NCBI RefSeq assembly: GCF_000317105.1
Contig: NC_019693.1
Span: 2,852,001 to 2,916,000 of the forward strand
From: Oscillatoria acuminata PCC 6304
GTDB lineage: Bacteria > Cyanobacteriota > Cyanobacteriia > Cyanobacteriales > Laspinemataceae
Reading direction: 5' to 3'
DNA length: 64,000 nucleotides
Below the pieces are notes generated by a model, which saw only the letters and a list, made by a program, of their open reading frames with translations, did not search any database and had not been told where the DNA came from. This document shows positions 28,530 through 35,946 of this stretch, one piece after another. How positions within the stretch are numbered: position 1 is the first letter of the stretch; each line of letters opens with the position of its first letter. A program made the position numbers and the translations under genes.

Positions 28530-28607
28530 ATTTCTTCTAGTTGGAGAATGGATGGGTGAGTAATGGGTAAAATGAGTCTACAACCTGACAGAAAGTCAAA
28601 TTATTTT

Positions 28608-31600
28608 TTAGGCTTGAGTTGGTAACGAGATGATAAATTCTGTTCCTTGTCCCAGTATAGAGTTTACTTGGATAAACCCGCCATGTTTTTCTTCAACAAT
28701 TTGACGGGCGATCGCCAATCCTAAGCCCGTTCCTTTCCCCACGGCTTTAGTGGTAAACAAATGGTCAAAAATCTTGGATTGAATCTCCTCGGGGATACCC
28801 GCGCCATTGTCAGCAATTTTAATCTCGACCCAGTTTTCAACTTGTTGAATCTGAATAGTAATCTGTTGCTTTTGCGCTTTGATTTCGGCAAATGATGACG
28901 GGTGGGCTAGATCATCAAACACATCAATGGCATTGGCTAGAATATTCATAAACACCTGATTCAGTTGACCCGGGAAACAATTAACCGGGTTGAGCCAATT
29001 ATAGGCTTTCGCTACTTTAATTTCAGGGCGATGTTCATTCCCTTTGAGGCGATGGCGCAAAATCAGCAATGTACTTTCAATGCCCTCATGAAGATTAAAA
29101 GGCTGTTTGTGATCCGTGTCTTTTCGGGAGAAGGTGCGTAAACTGTGGCTAATGCATTTAATGCGATCGCCACTATCCCGCATCGCCCGAATCAACTGAG
29201 GCAAATCCTCCCGCAAATACTCTAAATCGACCGCTTCCAGTTCCGATTCAATTTCATCACCCGGTTCAGGGAATGCTTCCCCATAAAGCTCAAGCAGTCC
29301 CAATAAATCCTTAACATAGTTCTCAGTCGCCCCCACATTGCCCAGAATACAACCCGCCGGATTATTAATCTCATGGGCAACCCCCGAGACTAATCCCCCC
29401 AGGGCTGACATTTTTTCACTCTGGACTAACTGGAGTTGAGCTTGTTGCAAATCCGTCAGAGACTGTTGCACCTGTTGATACAGCCGAGCATTTTCTAGGG
29501 AAATAGCGGCTTGAGTGCAGAGGAAATTGAGAACCACAATGCGTTCAGTGGTAAATACCCCACGGGTCAGACTATTCTTCAAATATACAATGCCAATACA
29601 GCGCCCCTGATTGAGAATCGGCAAACACAAGATGCTCTTGGGCTGTTGATTTTGTAGATATTCATCTAATATAGATAAATTGGTTTCTAAATTATCAACA
29701 ACCACTAATTTCTGGGTATTTTTGACATATTGAATGAGCTTGAGCGGCAGTTCCGGATTATAATCGAGGGGATCAGTGCACAGGTGAATTTCATCCGGGG
29801 TGGAGATGGCCCGGACCTGCCAGACCCCAACATCATTAGGAATAATTAAAACACAGCGATCGCCCCCCGAATTTTGTAGAATAATCTGCGTGAGTTGAAT
29901 GAGTAATTCATCGAGTTGCAGCGTGCCCGAAAGGGCTTGAGATGCTTTCAGAACGCTGGCTAAATCCAGGGTTTGGTTAAGACTAGAACTACTGTTAGTG
30001 TGTTGAGTGCCGGTAGTAATCGACCCGGTTACGCTGGAGAGCTTGCTGACTGTATTCAACAAATCCAAAGATTGTACTAAAGGTTGCAGAATCGGTCGCA
30101 ACAAATGAGGATAACGGGTTTCCAAATCCACCACTTTCGCTTTCGCTCCCCAACGGGAATAGCAGTAGTAGGCTTCTTGGAGATAGCCTGCCGCAATTTT
30201 CTCCTTATCCCAAGCCAGATAAAACTGAGCCGCTACTTCATTCGCCAGGGCTTCATCTTGAAGGAACTGATGTTTCTGAGCCGTGGCAATGGCGCGATCG
30301 TAATACTCAATTGCTCCAACGCGATCGCCAACCACCCGACACCGTTCTGCTTCCACTAACTCCCAACGGTGTTGATGATTGCCTGGAGCGAGGGTTCCCC
30401 ACCGCTGTAGCTTCTCCTGCTGTTGCTGAACTCGGGCCAACAAATGAGGCTGTTCTGTTGTTGAAGTTTGCGGATATAGAGCTAATTGAACCAAGGCATC
30501 ATAAAACACATAAAGCACCAACAAAAAATTCGATACCCCACCATCCAAATAAGACTCTAAAACTTTTAATTGTTGGGCAGCCTCTGGGATATGATGAAAT
30601 AGGTAGAGGAGATAAACTGAATGGGTATAATATTGAAATACTTCATAGCGATCGCATTCAGACTCTGCCTGCGCTAATAACGTTTCTGCATGATAAATAG
30701 GTCCTTGCAGTTTCCAGGGCATATCGCTTCCCCCATGCAAGTTCACAACCACTTGTTGGAGTATGCCGACATAGGTTCGGCAGGCTACTTGTTTCAAAGC
30801 CCGGATAGCTTCACGGTAAGTCGCAATTTCTGGAACTAGAGACGTTAACTCCTGACCCACCAGATAGGACGATAGACAATAGCAATGAGCGTTCAGTGCC
30901 GCCGATTCCAAATCCCCCGTTTCCAAACCACTGTGATAGGCATTCAGAATGGGTTGCCGCAAATCATGCAGAGGCTCTTTCCAATGGCTAACCAGGGTAT
31001 TAACGATGAACCCGGTGCGACATTTACAGGTATGGGCTTTAAACTTTTCGATGACGGCCAGGGCTAATTGTCCAAACTCATACCCTGCTTCGATTTGATC
31101 CAGAATGCCACATAAAATAACCCCATAGTCTGCATAGGCAAAGGTTGACACAGGGCAATTGCCAAATTGAATCGAAAAGTCCACCTGCGTACAGACGAGC
31201 AATGGAAATAGGGAGGGTTGCCTCCGATAAGCACAGGGTATTAATTCCGTCATAATTTGCATCGCCGCCAAACGATGGGCATCCACCATCTCAGGTAAAT
31301 CAATCAATTGCAGTGGCGATTTTCCGGCCCAGAGTTGGGCGGTTTTTGTGAGAGCTTTGCCAATATCGGCCCCCGCCGGTTGGTCTGGAAATTCCACCGA
31401 CAAACCCTTCAAAACCTCAAGCCCAATATCTAGGGCAGACTCTAGATCATGCTCGGCTTTCATACCCAGGATTCGGATTTGTTGCACCTTGATGGTGTCT
31501 AACAAGCTATTTGCTTGCTGCAAGACAATCTGAGCCCAATTCTCCATCTGGACAAAATTAGTGCTGAGATATTGAGCCTCCGCCATTGCATTATGCAGAG

Positions 31601-34031
31601 CCAGGGTGAAGTCATACTCCTGCTGCCAACAATCCGCCGGTAAAATCTCCATACCAACGCTCAAATATTCAATGGCAGCTACATAAGCCGTTGCCGCTTT
31701 TGCCTTATGAGCAGCCCGTAAATTAAGCCGTGATAATTCAGTCCGCTGCGCAGGTTCTGTCACCAGGGCGCGACTCAGGTTTAAATGATTGAGAATTTCA
31801 AAGAGCCGTTCTTCCTGTTCCGTTGCTGAGGTGTTGCGTTGAAGTAGGGTGGCAATTCGGTAGTGGGTTTGTTGCTTTTCATTTTCTGGAATCAGCGAAT
31901 AAGCCGCCTGTTGCACTCGGTCATGAAAAAAGCGATAGTTAATCTGCTCAGAAATTTCTTCAATCAGCGCTTGATGATTATTAGGCTGATCATCATCCAG
32001 ATAAAATTTGTAAATTTTACTCTCTGGCAAAATTAGTCCCTCTTGAAGCGCAGGCCACAGGACTGAGGCGACCTGAGTTTGGGCTTGCTCTGAAACAATG
32101 GCCAGAGTCTTGAGGTCAAATTCTGCTCCAATACAAGCCGCAAATTTTAGCTGTTCCTGGGTGGCGATCGGCAGTTTTTGTAACTGCAATGCCATAAATG
32201 CCACCACATCATCCGTTAATGCCGCATCCTGCACCTGCACGAGGTCACATTGCCAATGGCGAGCCTCGTGATCAAAGGTAATTAGGCCATCCTGGTGTAA
32301 TGCCTTGAGAAATTGAGTCGCAAAGAAAGGATTACCCTGAGTCTTTTGCATGACCAGGCTTGTCAACGGCTGTACCAAGGACGCCGGCGTCTGAAAAGCA
32401 TCGGCAATCAAGTGATTGAGGCTATCCGCATTCAAGGGGCCAAGGGTAAGGGTTTCAAGGGTCACATTTGCCTTTTCTAGAGCATGAACCGTCATTAAAA
32501 AGGGATGCCCGGGAAACACTTCATTATCTCGATAGGCTCCTAAGACTAATAGATATTGACCTTGAGCTTTGGTCAACAGCCTCTGCATGAAGCTCAAGGA
32601 GGCGGAATCTGCCCATTGCAGGTCATCAATAAAGATGACTAAGGGATGCTCTACTGTGGCAAAAACCTGAATGAAGTTTTGGAACAGGAGGTTAAAGCGA
32701 TTTTGTGCCGCCTCACCGGAGAGTTCTGAAGCCGGAGGTTGCGGCCCGGTGATCCGTTCGAGTTCAGGAATTAGATCGATAATGACCTGGGCACTTTCTG
32801 TCAGGGCTGCTAAGATCTTAGCCTTCCAAATTTGTAGCTGCTGATCCGATTCTGAGAGCAATTGACCGACCAGATCTCGGAAGGCTTGGATAAAGGCATC
32901 CAAGGGAATATTGCGATTAAATTGGTCAAATTTTCCTTTAATGAAATAGCCGCGCTGCCGGACAATGGGCTTATGAACTTCATTGATGACGGCGGTTTTG
33001 CCGATGCCAGAGAAACCCGCCACCAGCAATAACTCTGAGGTTCCCTCGGCTACCCGTTCAAAGGCGGTTAATAATTGGGCGACTTCGGTTTCCCTGCCAT
33101 AGAGTTTTTCGGGGATATTGAAGCGATCGCTCAAATCCCGTTGACCCAAAGCAAACTCAGTAATCGCACCCCTGGCTTGCCATTGATTGAGGCATTCTTG
33201 TAAATCGTACTGAAGTCCTAGGGCACTCTGATAGCGGTCTTCGGCATTTTTCGCCATCAGTTTAGCTGCGATCGCCCCTACCATGACCGGAATCTCAGGA
33301 TTGACCTCATGGACTGGGGTCGGGGTTTTGGCAATGTGGCTATGGATCACCTCTAGGGGATCATCACTGCGAAAGGGAAGTTGTCCCGTCAGGAGTTCAT
33401 AAAGCGTCACCCCCAGGGCGTAGAAGTCGGTGCGATAGTCAATTCCTCGGTTCATCCGCCCAGTTTGTTCAGGTGCTAGGTAGGCGAGGGTTCCTTCTAG
33501 TCCTTGGGGGCTTTGAATGGCTGGGATTTCCTTAGGCAGCAATGAGGCAATACTGAAATCAATCAGGGTGATTTGCCCAGAGTCGGGATGAATGAGAATA
33601 TTAGCCGGTTTGATATCTTTGTGGATGATCCGCTGTTGATGTAGGTCGTGGAGAATAGCGGTTACTTGAATAGCAATATCAAGGATTTCTAATAGATTTA
33701 AGGTTTGATTTTCCAGGTATTGAGCAACAGAAATACTGCCACTATCTTCCATGATGATCGCATAACCATTGCCACAGCCTTCAAGGGCTAATGACCTGAC
33801 AATGCCAGGAATCTGGAGATTTTTAGTAATGACAAATTGATTCCGAAACTGGGCCAACTCCCCAAAGGTGGGATAGTCTCTTTTCATCACCTTGATCACT
33901 ACAGGTTGCTGGGACTGCTGGTGAACTCCCCGATAAACAAACGTACGAGTTCCTGGGTATAGTAGTTCAGTCAAGATATAGCCCGGAAGTTGAGAGACAA
34001 ATTGACTAGCCGTCATTTCCAAGGTTTCCAT
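28608..34031 (-). CDS. HstK-type Ser/Thr kinase - STAND ATPase - GAF - histidine kinase (array copy D, first gene)
   Basis: 1807 residues. It is the promoter-proximal gene of the array. The kinase part is B-like (Lys47, Asp139, DFS Asp158, with a PGTRTFVYRGVHQQ loop). The ATPase domain shows GFSGIGKTAVINEVHKP and FIDDLQWAD. A helical middle, GAF near 1356-1515 and a histidine kinase with acceptor His1553 ([12 protein letters not shown]) follow. Its catalytic end ([17 protein letters not shown]) is A-type, so this gene joins a B-type front to an A-type back. The upstream region carries a CRP-like palindrome and a possible -10 box. Start chosen at the only upstream ATG in frame; METLEM aligns with the MKNxEM of other B copies. 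Confidence 0.9.
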   Translation of the reverse strand: METLEMTASQFVSQLPGYILTELLYPGTRTFVYRGVHQQSQQPVVIKVMKRDYPTFGELAQFRNQFVITKNLQIPGIVRSLALEGCGNGYAIIMEDSGSISVAQYLENQTLNLLEILDIAIQVTAILHDLHQQRIIHKDIKPANILIHPDSGQITLIDFSIASLLPKEIPAIQSPQGLEGTLAYLAPEQTGRMNRGIDYRTDFYALGVTLYELLTGQLPFRSDDPLEVIHSHIAKTPTPVHEVNPEIPVMVGAIAAKLMAKNAEDRYQSALGLQYDLQECLNQWQARGAITEFALGQRDLSDRFNIPEKLYGRETEVAQLLTAFERVAEGTSELLLVAGFSGIGKTAVINEVHKPIVRQRGYFIKGKFDQFNRNIPLDAFIQAFRDLVGQLLSESDQQLQIWKAKILAALTESAQVIIDLIPELERITGPQPPASELSGEAAQNRFNLLFQNFIQVFATVEHPLVIFIDDLQWADSASLSFMQRLLTKAQGQYLLVLGAYRDNEVFPGHPFLMTVHALEKANVTLETLTLGPLNADSLNHLIADAFQTPASLVQPLTSLVMQKTQGNPFFATQFLKALHQDGLITFDHEARHWQCDLVQVQDAALTDDVVAFMALQLQKLPIATQEQLKFAACIGAEFDLKTLAIVSEQAQTQVASVLWPALQEGLILPESKIYKFYLDDDQPNNHQALIEEISEQINYRFFHDRVQQAAYSLIPENEKQQTHYRIATLLQRNTSATEQEERLFEILNHLNLSRALVTEPAQRTELSRLNLRAAHKAKAATAYVAAIEYLSVGMEILPADCWQQEYDFTLALHNAMAEAQYLSTNFVQMENWAQIVLQQANSLLDTIKVQQIRILGMKAEHDLESALDIGLEVLKGLSVEFPDQPAGADIGKALTKTAQLWAGKSPLQLIDLPEMVDAHRLAAMQIMTELIPCAYRRQPSLFPLLVCTQVDFSIQFGNCPVSTFAYADYGVILCGILDQIEAGYEFGQLALAVIEKFKAHTCKCRTGFIVNTLVSHWKEPLHDLRQPILNAYHSGLETGDLESAALNAHCYCLSSYLVGQELTSLVPEIATYREAIRALKQVACRTYVGILQQVVVNLHGGSDMPWKLQGPIYHAETLLAQAESECDRYEVFQYYTHSVYLLYLFHHIPEAAQQLKVLESYLDGGVSNFLLVLYVFYDALVQLALYPQTSTTEQPHLLARVQQQQEKLQRWGTLAPGNHQHRWELVEAERCRVVGDRVGAIEYYDRAIATAQKHQFLQDEALANEVAAQFYLAWDKEKIAAGYLQEAYYCYSRWGAKAKVVDLETRYPHLLRPILQPLVQSLDLLNTVSKLSSVTGSITTGTQHTNSSSSLNQTLDLASVLKASQALSGTLQLDELLIQLTQIILQNSGGDRCVLIIPNDVGVWQVRAISTPDEIHLCTDPLDYNPELPLKLIQYVKNTQKLVVVDNLETNLSILDEYLQNQQPKSILCLPILNQGRCIGIVYLKNSLTRGVFTTERIVVLNFLCTQAAISLENARLYQQVQQSLTDLQQAQLQLVQSEKMSALGGLVSGVAHEINNPAGCILGNVGATENYVKDLLGLLELYGEAFPEPGDEIESELEAVDLEYLREDLPQLIRAMRDSGDRIKCISHSLRTFSRKDTDHKQPFNLHEGIESTLLILRHRLKGNEHRPEIKVAKAYNWLNPVNCFPGQLNQVFMNILANAIDVFDDLAHPSSFAEIKAQKQQITIQIQQVENWVEIKIADNGAGIPEEIQSKIFDHLFTTKAVGKGTGLGLAIARQIVEEKHGGFIQVNSILGQGTEFIISLPTQA

Positions 34032-34103
34032 AGGTCAGCAATTTTAAAAGTGGTTTTAATATTGATGGGGCCTTGGCAAAGCTTGTGATAAATCAGGCGC
34101 TTC

Positions 34104-34109
34104 ACTATA
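34104..34109 (-). promoter_or_regulatory. Candidate -10 box (TATAGT) for the kinase array
   Basis: TATAGT on the minus strand lies about 75 bp upstream of the copy D start. Taking it as the -10 hexamer puts +1 near 34097 and centres the palindrome at 34131-34146 at about -41.5. No good -35 hexamer is present, as expected for an activator-dependent promoter. This is inference from spacing. Confidence 0.4.
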
Positions 34110-34130
34110 TACCGCTCTAGCAATATTAAA

Positions 34131-34146
34131 TGTGATTTAGATCACG
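34131..34146 (-). promoter_or_regulatory. CRP-like palindrome upstream of the kinase array
   Basis: TGTGATTTAGATCACG fits the TGTGA-N6-TCACA consensus of CRP-family regulators (SyCRP1 in cyanobacteria) with one mismatch in the last base. It is the only such full site I noticed near a gene start here. A role for cAMP is inferred, not shown. Confidence 0.45.
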
Positions 34147-34154
34147 AAATTACT

Positions 34155-34412
34155 CTAGGTCCCTACAGGCTCCAGGACCCAGAGTTTTTGGATGTGAATT
34201 GCCCCCTGCACGGTAGGATGATTTCGGTATTCTCCGGTGGGGTCATCAGCTACTGCTTGAGATTTAGGCTCTATATGGCCTGTACCTTCTCTTCTGATTT
34301 CTACGTTAGAGCCAGGTAATTTGCTCGTCAAGGTTGTTCTCTCAAGTAAGAGTTTATCAACCAGATTTTGTAGGAAATTAGAAATATATTTCTTTGGAGT
34401 TTCCATCAACAC
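34155..34412 (-). CDS. Small hypothetical protein, 85 aa
   Basis: I do not recognise this protein. It is hydrophilic, with an N-terminal amphipathic stretch (KKYISNFLQNLVDKLLLER) and no signal peptide or membrane segment. The first start is GTG at 34412, with ATG two codons later. The frame stays open upstream (IINVKIVGDS precedes the start) back to a TGA near 34480, and that upstream part reads like protein. The gene may therefore be a truncated 3' portion whose 5' end was displaced by the repeat element beginning at 34455. It lies immediately upstream of the array promoter, on the same strand. It could also be a chance frame. Confidence 0.4.
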   Translation of the reverse strand: MLMETPKKYISNFLQNLVDKLLLERTTLTSKLPGSNVEIRREGTGHIEPKSQAVADDPTGEYRNHPTVQGAIHIQKLWVLEPVGT

Positions 34413-34495
34413 ACTGTCGCCTACAATTTTTACATTAATGATTTTGCTTGCCCTTATAGCGGTTCGGTGGACTCACCCTGACCCCAAACCCCTCT

Positions 34496-34655
34496 CCCTT
34501 CTGAGGCACCGCCAACATCCCAGGGTTGAAAGCCATACCATACAGACATCACAAACCCTATATGAATATGACCCTTTTTACGGATGTTATGAGAGCCACA
34601 TTGAGGACAGACTGCTGTAGAGTCTTCAATGGCAATAAATTTCTGGGTTGATTGA
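34496..34655 (-). pseudogene. Transposase-like zinc-ribbon remnant
   Basis: On the minus strand one open frame reads KFIAIEDSTAVCPQCGS followed by HNIRKKGHI. The CPxCGS...IRKxGH pattern is typical of the N-terminal zinc ribbon of IS1-like and related transposases. The second Cys pair and the catalytic domain are missing, and the frame runs on into repeat sequence. I interpret it as a short fragment of a decayed insertion sequence. The family cannot be fixed from so little. Confidence 0.35.
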
Positions 34656-34697
34656 GAATTTATCCCTAATAAATTTCTGGGTTGGTTGAGAATTTAT
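34633..34697. repeat. Two 31-bp direct repeats, 34-bp period
   Basis: The phrase aaatttctgggttg(a/g)ttga plus agaatttatc occurs twice, at 34633-34663 and 34667-34697, with one substitution. It is a local duplication in the gene-poor gap. Confidence 0.75.
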
Positions 34698-34745
34698 CGA
34701 TTTTTTCATGTCTTAATTCCTCCACAATTCCCGACCCTAATTTAA

Positions 34746-35131
34746 TATAGCGGTTCGGTGGATTTATAGGAAATCGGGTTTTCAAAGGGCTATAAAAAGC
34801 CACAGCCTCAAGGGTTCAAGCTCCCAAGACTCAGCCTCCCGACGCCCACTCAAGAGAAAATCAACTGTTAACCACTGGATTTGCGATCGCCCTCTTTGCT
34901 CAAATCCAAAGGTCTATGAAAAAGCCCCAGCCTCAAGGGCTTAAGCTACCAAAACTCAGCCTCTCGACGCCCACTCAAGAGAAAATCGACTTTTAACAAC
35001 CAGATTTGCGATCGCCCTCTTTGCTCAAATCCGGTTGAAAGCCTGATCCTTCGTTGCCTGAAAGGACGCAAAATCGTTAATTTGCCCTAAAGTGACAGAA
35101 TTAAGGATCCTGAGTCCACCGAAGCGGTATA
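34746..35131. mobile_element. MITE-like element with 17-bp imperfect terminal inverted repeats
   Basis: The left end tatagcggttcggtgga (34746-34762) and right end tccaccgaagcggtata (35115-35131) are inverted copies with two mismatches. A further copy of the left end, extended by ctca, is at 34455-34475 and pairs with the right end over 21 bp (19 matches). The ends begin and finish with TA, as in TA-targeting elements. There is no internal gene. The interior is mostly two 125-bp direct repeats. Non-autonomous mobility is inferred. Confidence 0.45.
34784..35032. repeat. Two tandem direct repeats of about 125 bp
   Basis: Copies at 34784-34907 and 34908-35032 share gacgcccactcaagagaaaa and ttgcgatcgccctctttgct, with about a dozen substitutions between them. 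They abut exactly. No reading frame is conserved across them, so they look like non-coding repeat units inside the MITE-like element. Confidence 0.8.
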
Positions 35132-35314
35132 TCTAACATTGGTAACCAGAAGATTGTAACACTCTTGGAGTGCGTAAGCAAGTAGGCATAGCTTGAAAAC
35201 TCCGTACAAGAGGAAGCGCGAGGGATCTGTGGCCCAGTTTGTGCAGAGTACACTCACATTTTGCTCGCTCTGGAGTCCCCAATTTGAATGGCTAATAACT
35301 GATCCATTATCCCT

Positions 35315-35366
35315 TGCTCAGGGTCCAGGATCGGGCGGCATATTCCCCGATCCTGGACCCTGAGCA
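35315..35366. repeat. Perfect inverted repeat, 21-bp arms, 10-nt loop
   Basis: Arms at 35315-35335 and 35346-35366 are exact reverse complements and enclose cggcatattc. Neither strand has a T-run after the stem, so it is not a simple terminator. It lies between the MITE-like element and the 66-aa gene and could be a cruciform, a dispersed palindrome or an RNA hairpin. Confidence 0.85.
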
Positions 35367-35510
35367 GAAAACATAACGACCGTATTAGTCGCTAATCCGG
35401 TGAGTGAGATAAAAACGTCTCGATCGCCCAGTCAACAGAAGCGGATGAAAGTGGCAATCACCCCTTTAAGGAAACAAGGACAGAATCAGGGAGATGTGGC
35501 ATGGAATCGC

Positions 35511-35711
35511 CTACGCACTTACTTTGAGCCATCCGCGACGGACAGCATAAAACAAGCGATGGACGAGTAACGCATCCTCCCGACTCAGGGCATTATTCAG
35601 TAACGCAATCTGAAGACGATGCTGTTCGTTCGCGGTCAGATTCCCGGAAAACCAGGCTTGCGCGAACAAGTCAGTGAGGTTATCTTCCAGATTCAGAGTA
35701 GGTGCTGGCAT
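35511..35711 (-). CDS. Short hypothetical protein, cyanobacterial type, 66 aa
   Basis: A 66-residue soluble protein ending in LLNNALSREDALLVHRLFYAVRRGWLKV in two predicted helices. I recall small cyanobacterial proteins with an ALLVxRLFYAVRRGWLK ending, but no function is known to me. No signal peptide, membrane segment or metal-binding motif is seen. It is on the same strand as murD and starts about 235 bp downstream of the murD stop. I see no strong Shine-Dalgarno. It is more likely real than not, from its family resemblance and sensible composition. Confidence 0.65.
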   Translation of the reverse strand: MPAPTLNLEDNLTDLFAQAWFSGNLTANEQHRLQIALLNNALSREDALLVHRLFYAVRRGWLKVSA

Positions 35712-35911
35712 AAGTTCGGATTCAACTCTACTGCACTTCTAGTTTGCACCACTAGGTCCTGTTGAGCGGTGATTTAAGTATTACTCACCCCTTGGATTTA
35801 TCACCCGTAGTTGTGATTCAAATCGCACCCCATTGCGATCGCCTGTAGCACCCCTGTCAACACCTGGCCGGTGTGAAAACCTAGCCCGATCAAGATTGTT
35901 GCCTCAAAATG

Positions 35912-35925
35912 ACCCCGAAAGGGGT
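35912..35925 (-). terminator. Possible terminator after murD
   Basis: On the minus strand ACCCC-TTTC-GGGGT forms a small stem 20-odd nt past the murD stop, followed by CATTTTG. The T-run is weak, so this is only a candidate. Confidence 0.35.
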
Positions 35926-35946
35926 TGCTCACCCCCTCTTCCCGCC

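Larger units (their letters stand above)
1..34031 (-). repeat. Tandem array of alternating B-type and A-type hybrid kinase genes, about 11-kb dyad unit
   Basis: Seven co-directional paralogues occupy this block. In transcription order they are D (B-like N-terminus), C (A-like C-terminus), B2, A2, B1, A1 and partial B0. Start-to-start distances between like genes are 11059, 11425 and 11013 bp for the B series and 11100 and 11418 bp for the C/A series. Spacers alternate between 78, 86, 79 bp (B to A) and 112, 110, 116 bp (A to B), and spacers of the same class in the B2-B0 part share sequence. The array probably grew by duplication of a two-gene unit. Whether it is one transcript is inferred from same-strand packing and the short gaps. 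Confidence 0.85.

Noticed and set aside
1-34031. Non-ribosomal peptide or polyketide synthase cluster (suggested by the giant genes)
   Set aside because: No condensation, adenylation, ketosynthase or carrier motifs; the motifs are those of kinases, STAND ATPases, GAF and histidine kinases.
35140-35300. Possible tRNA or small structured RNA downstream of the MITE-like element
   Set aside because: I looked for a cloverleaf and conserved T-loop and found none; nothing supports an RNA gene.
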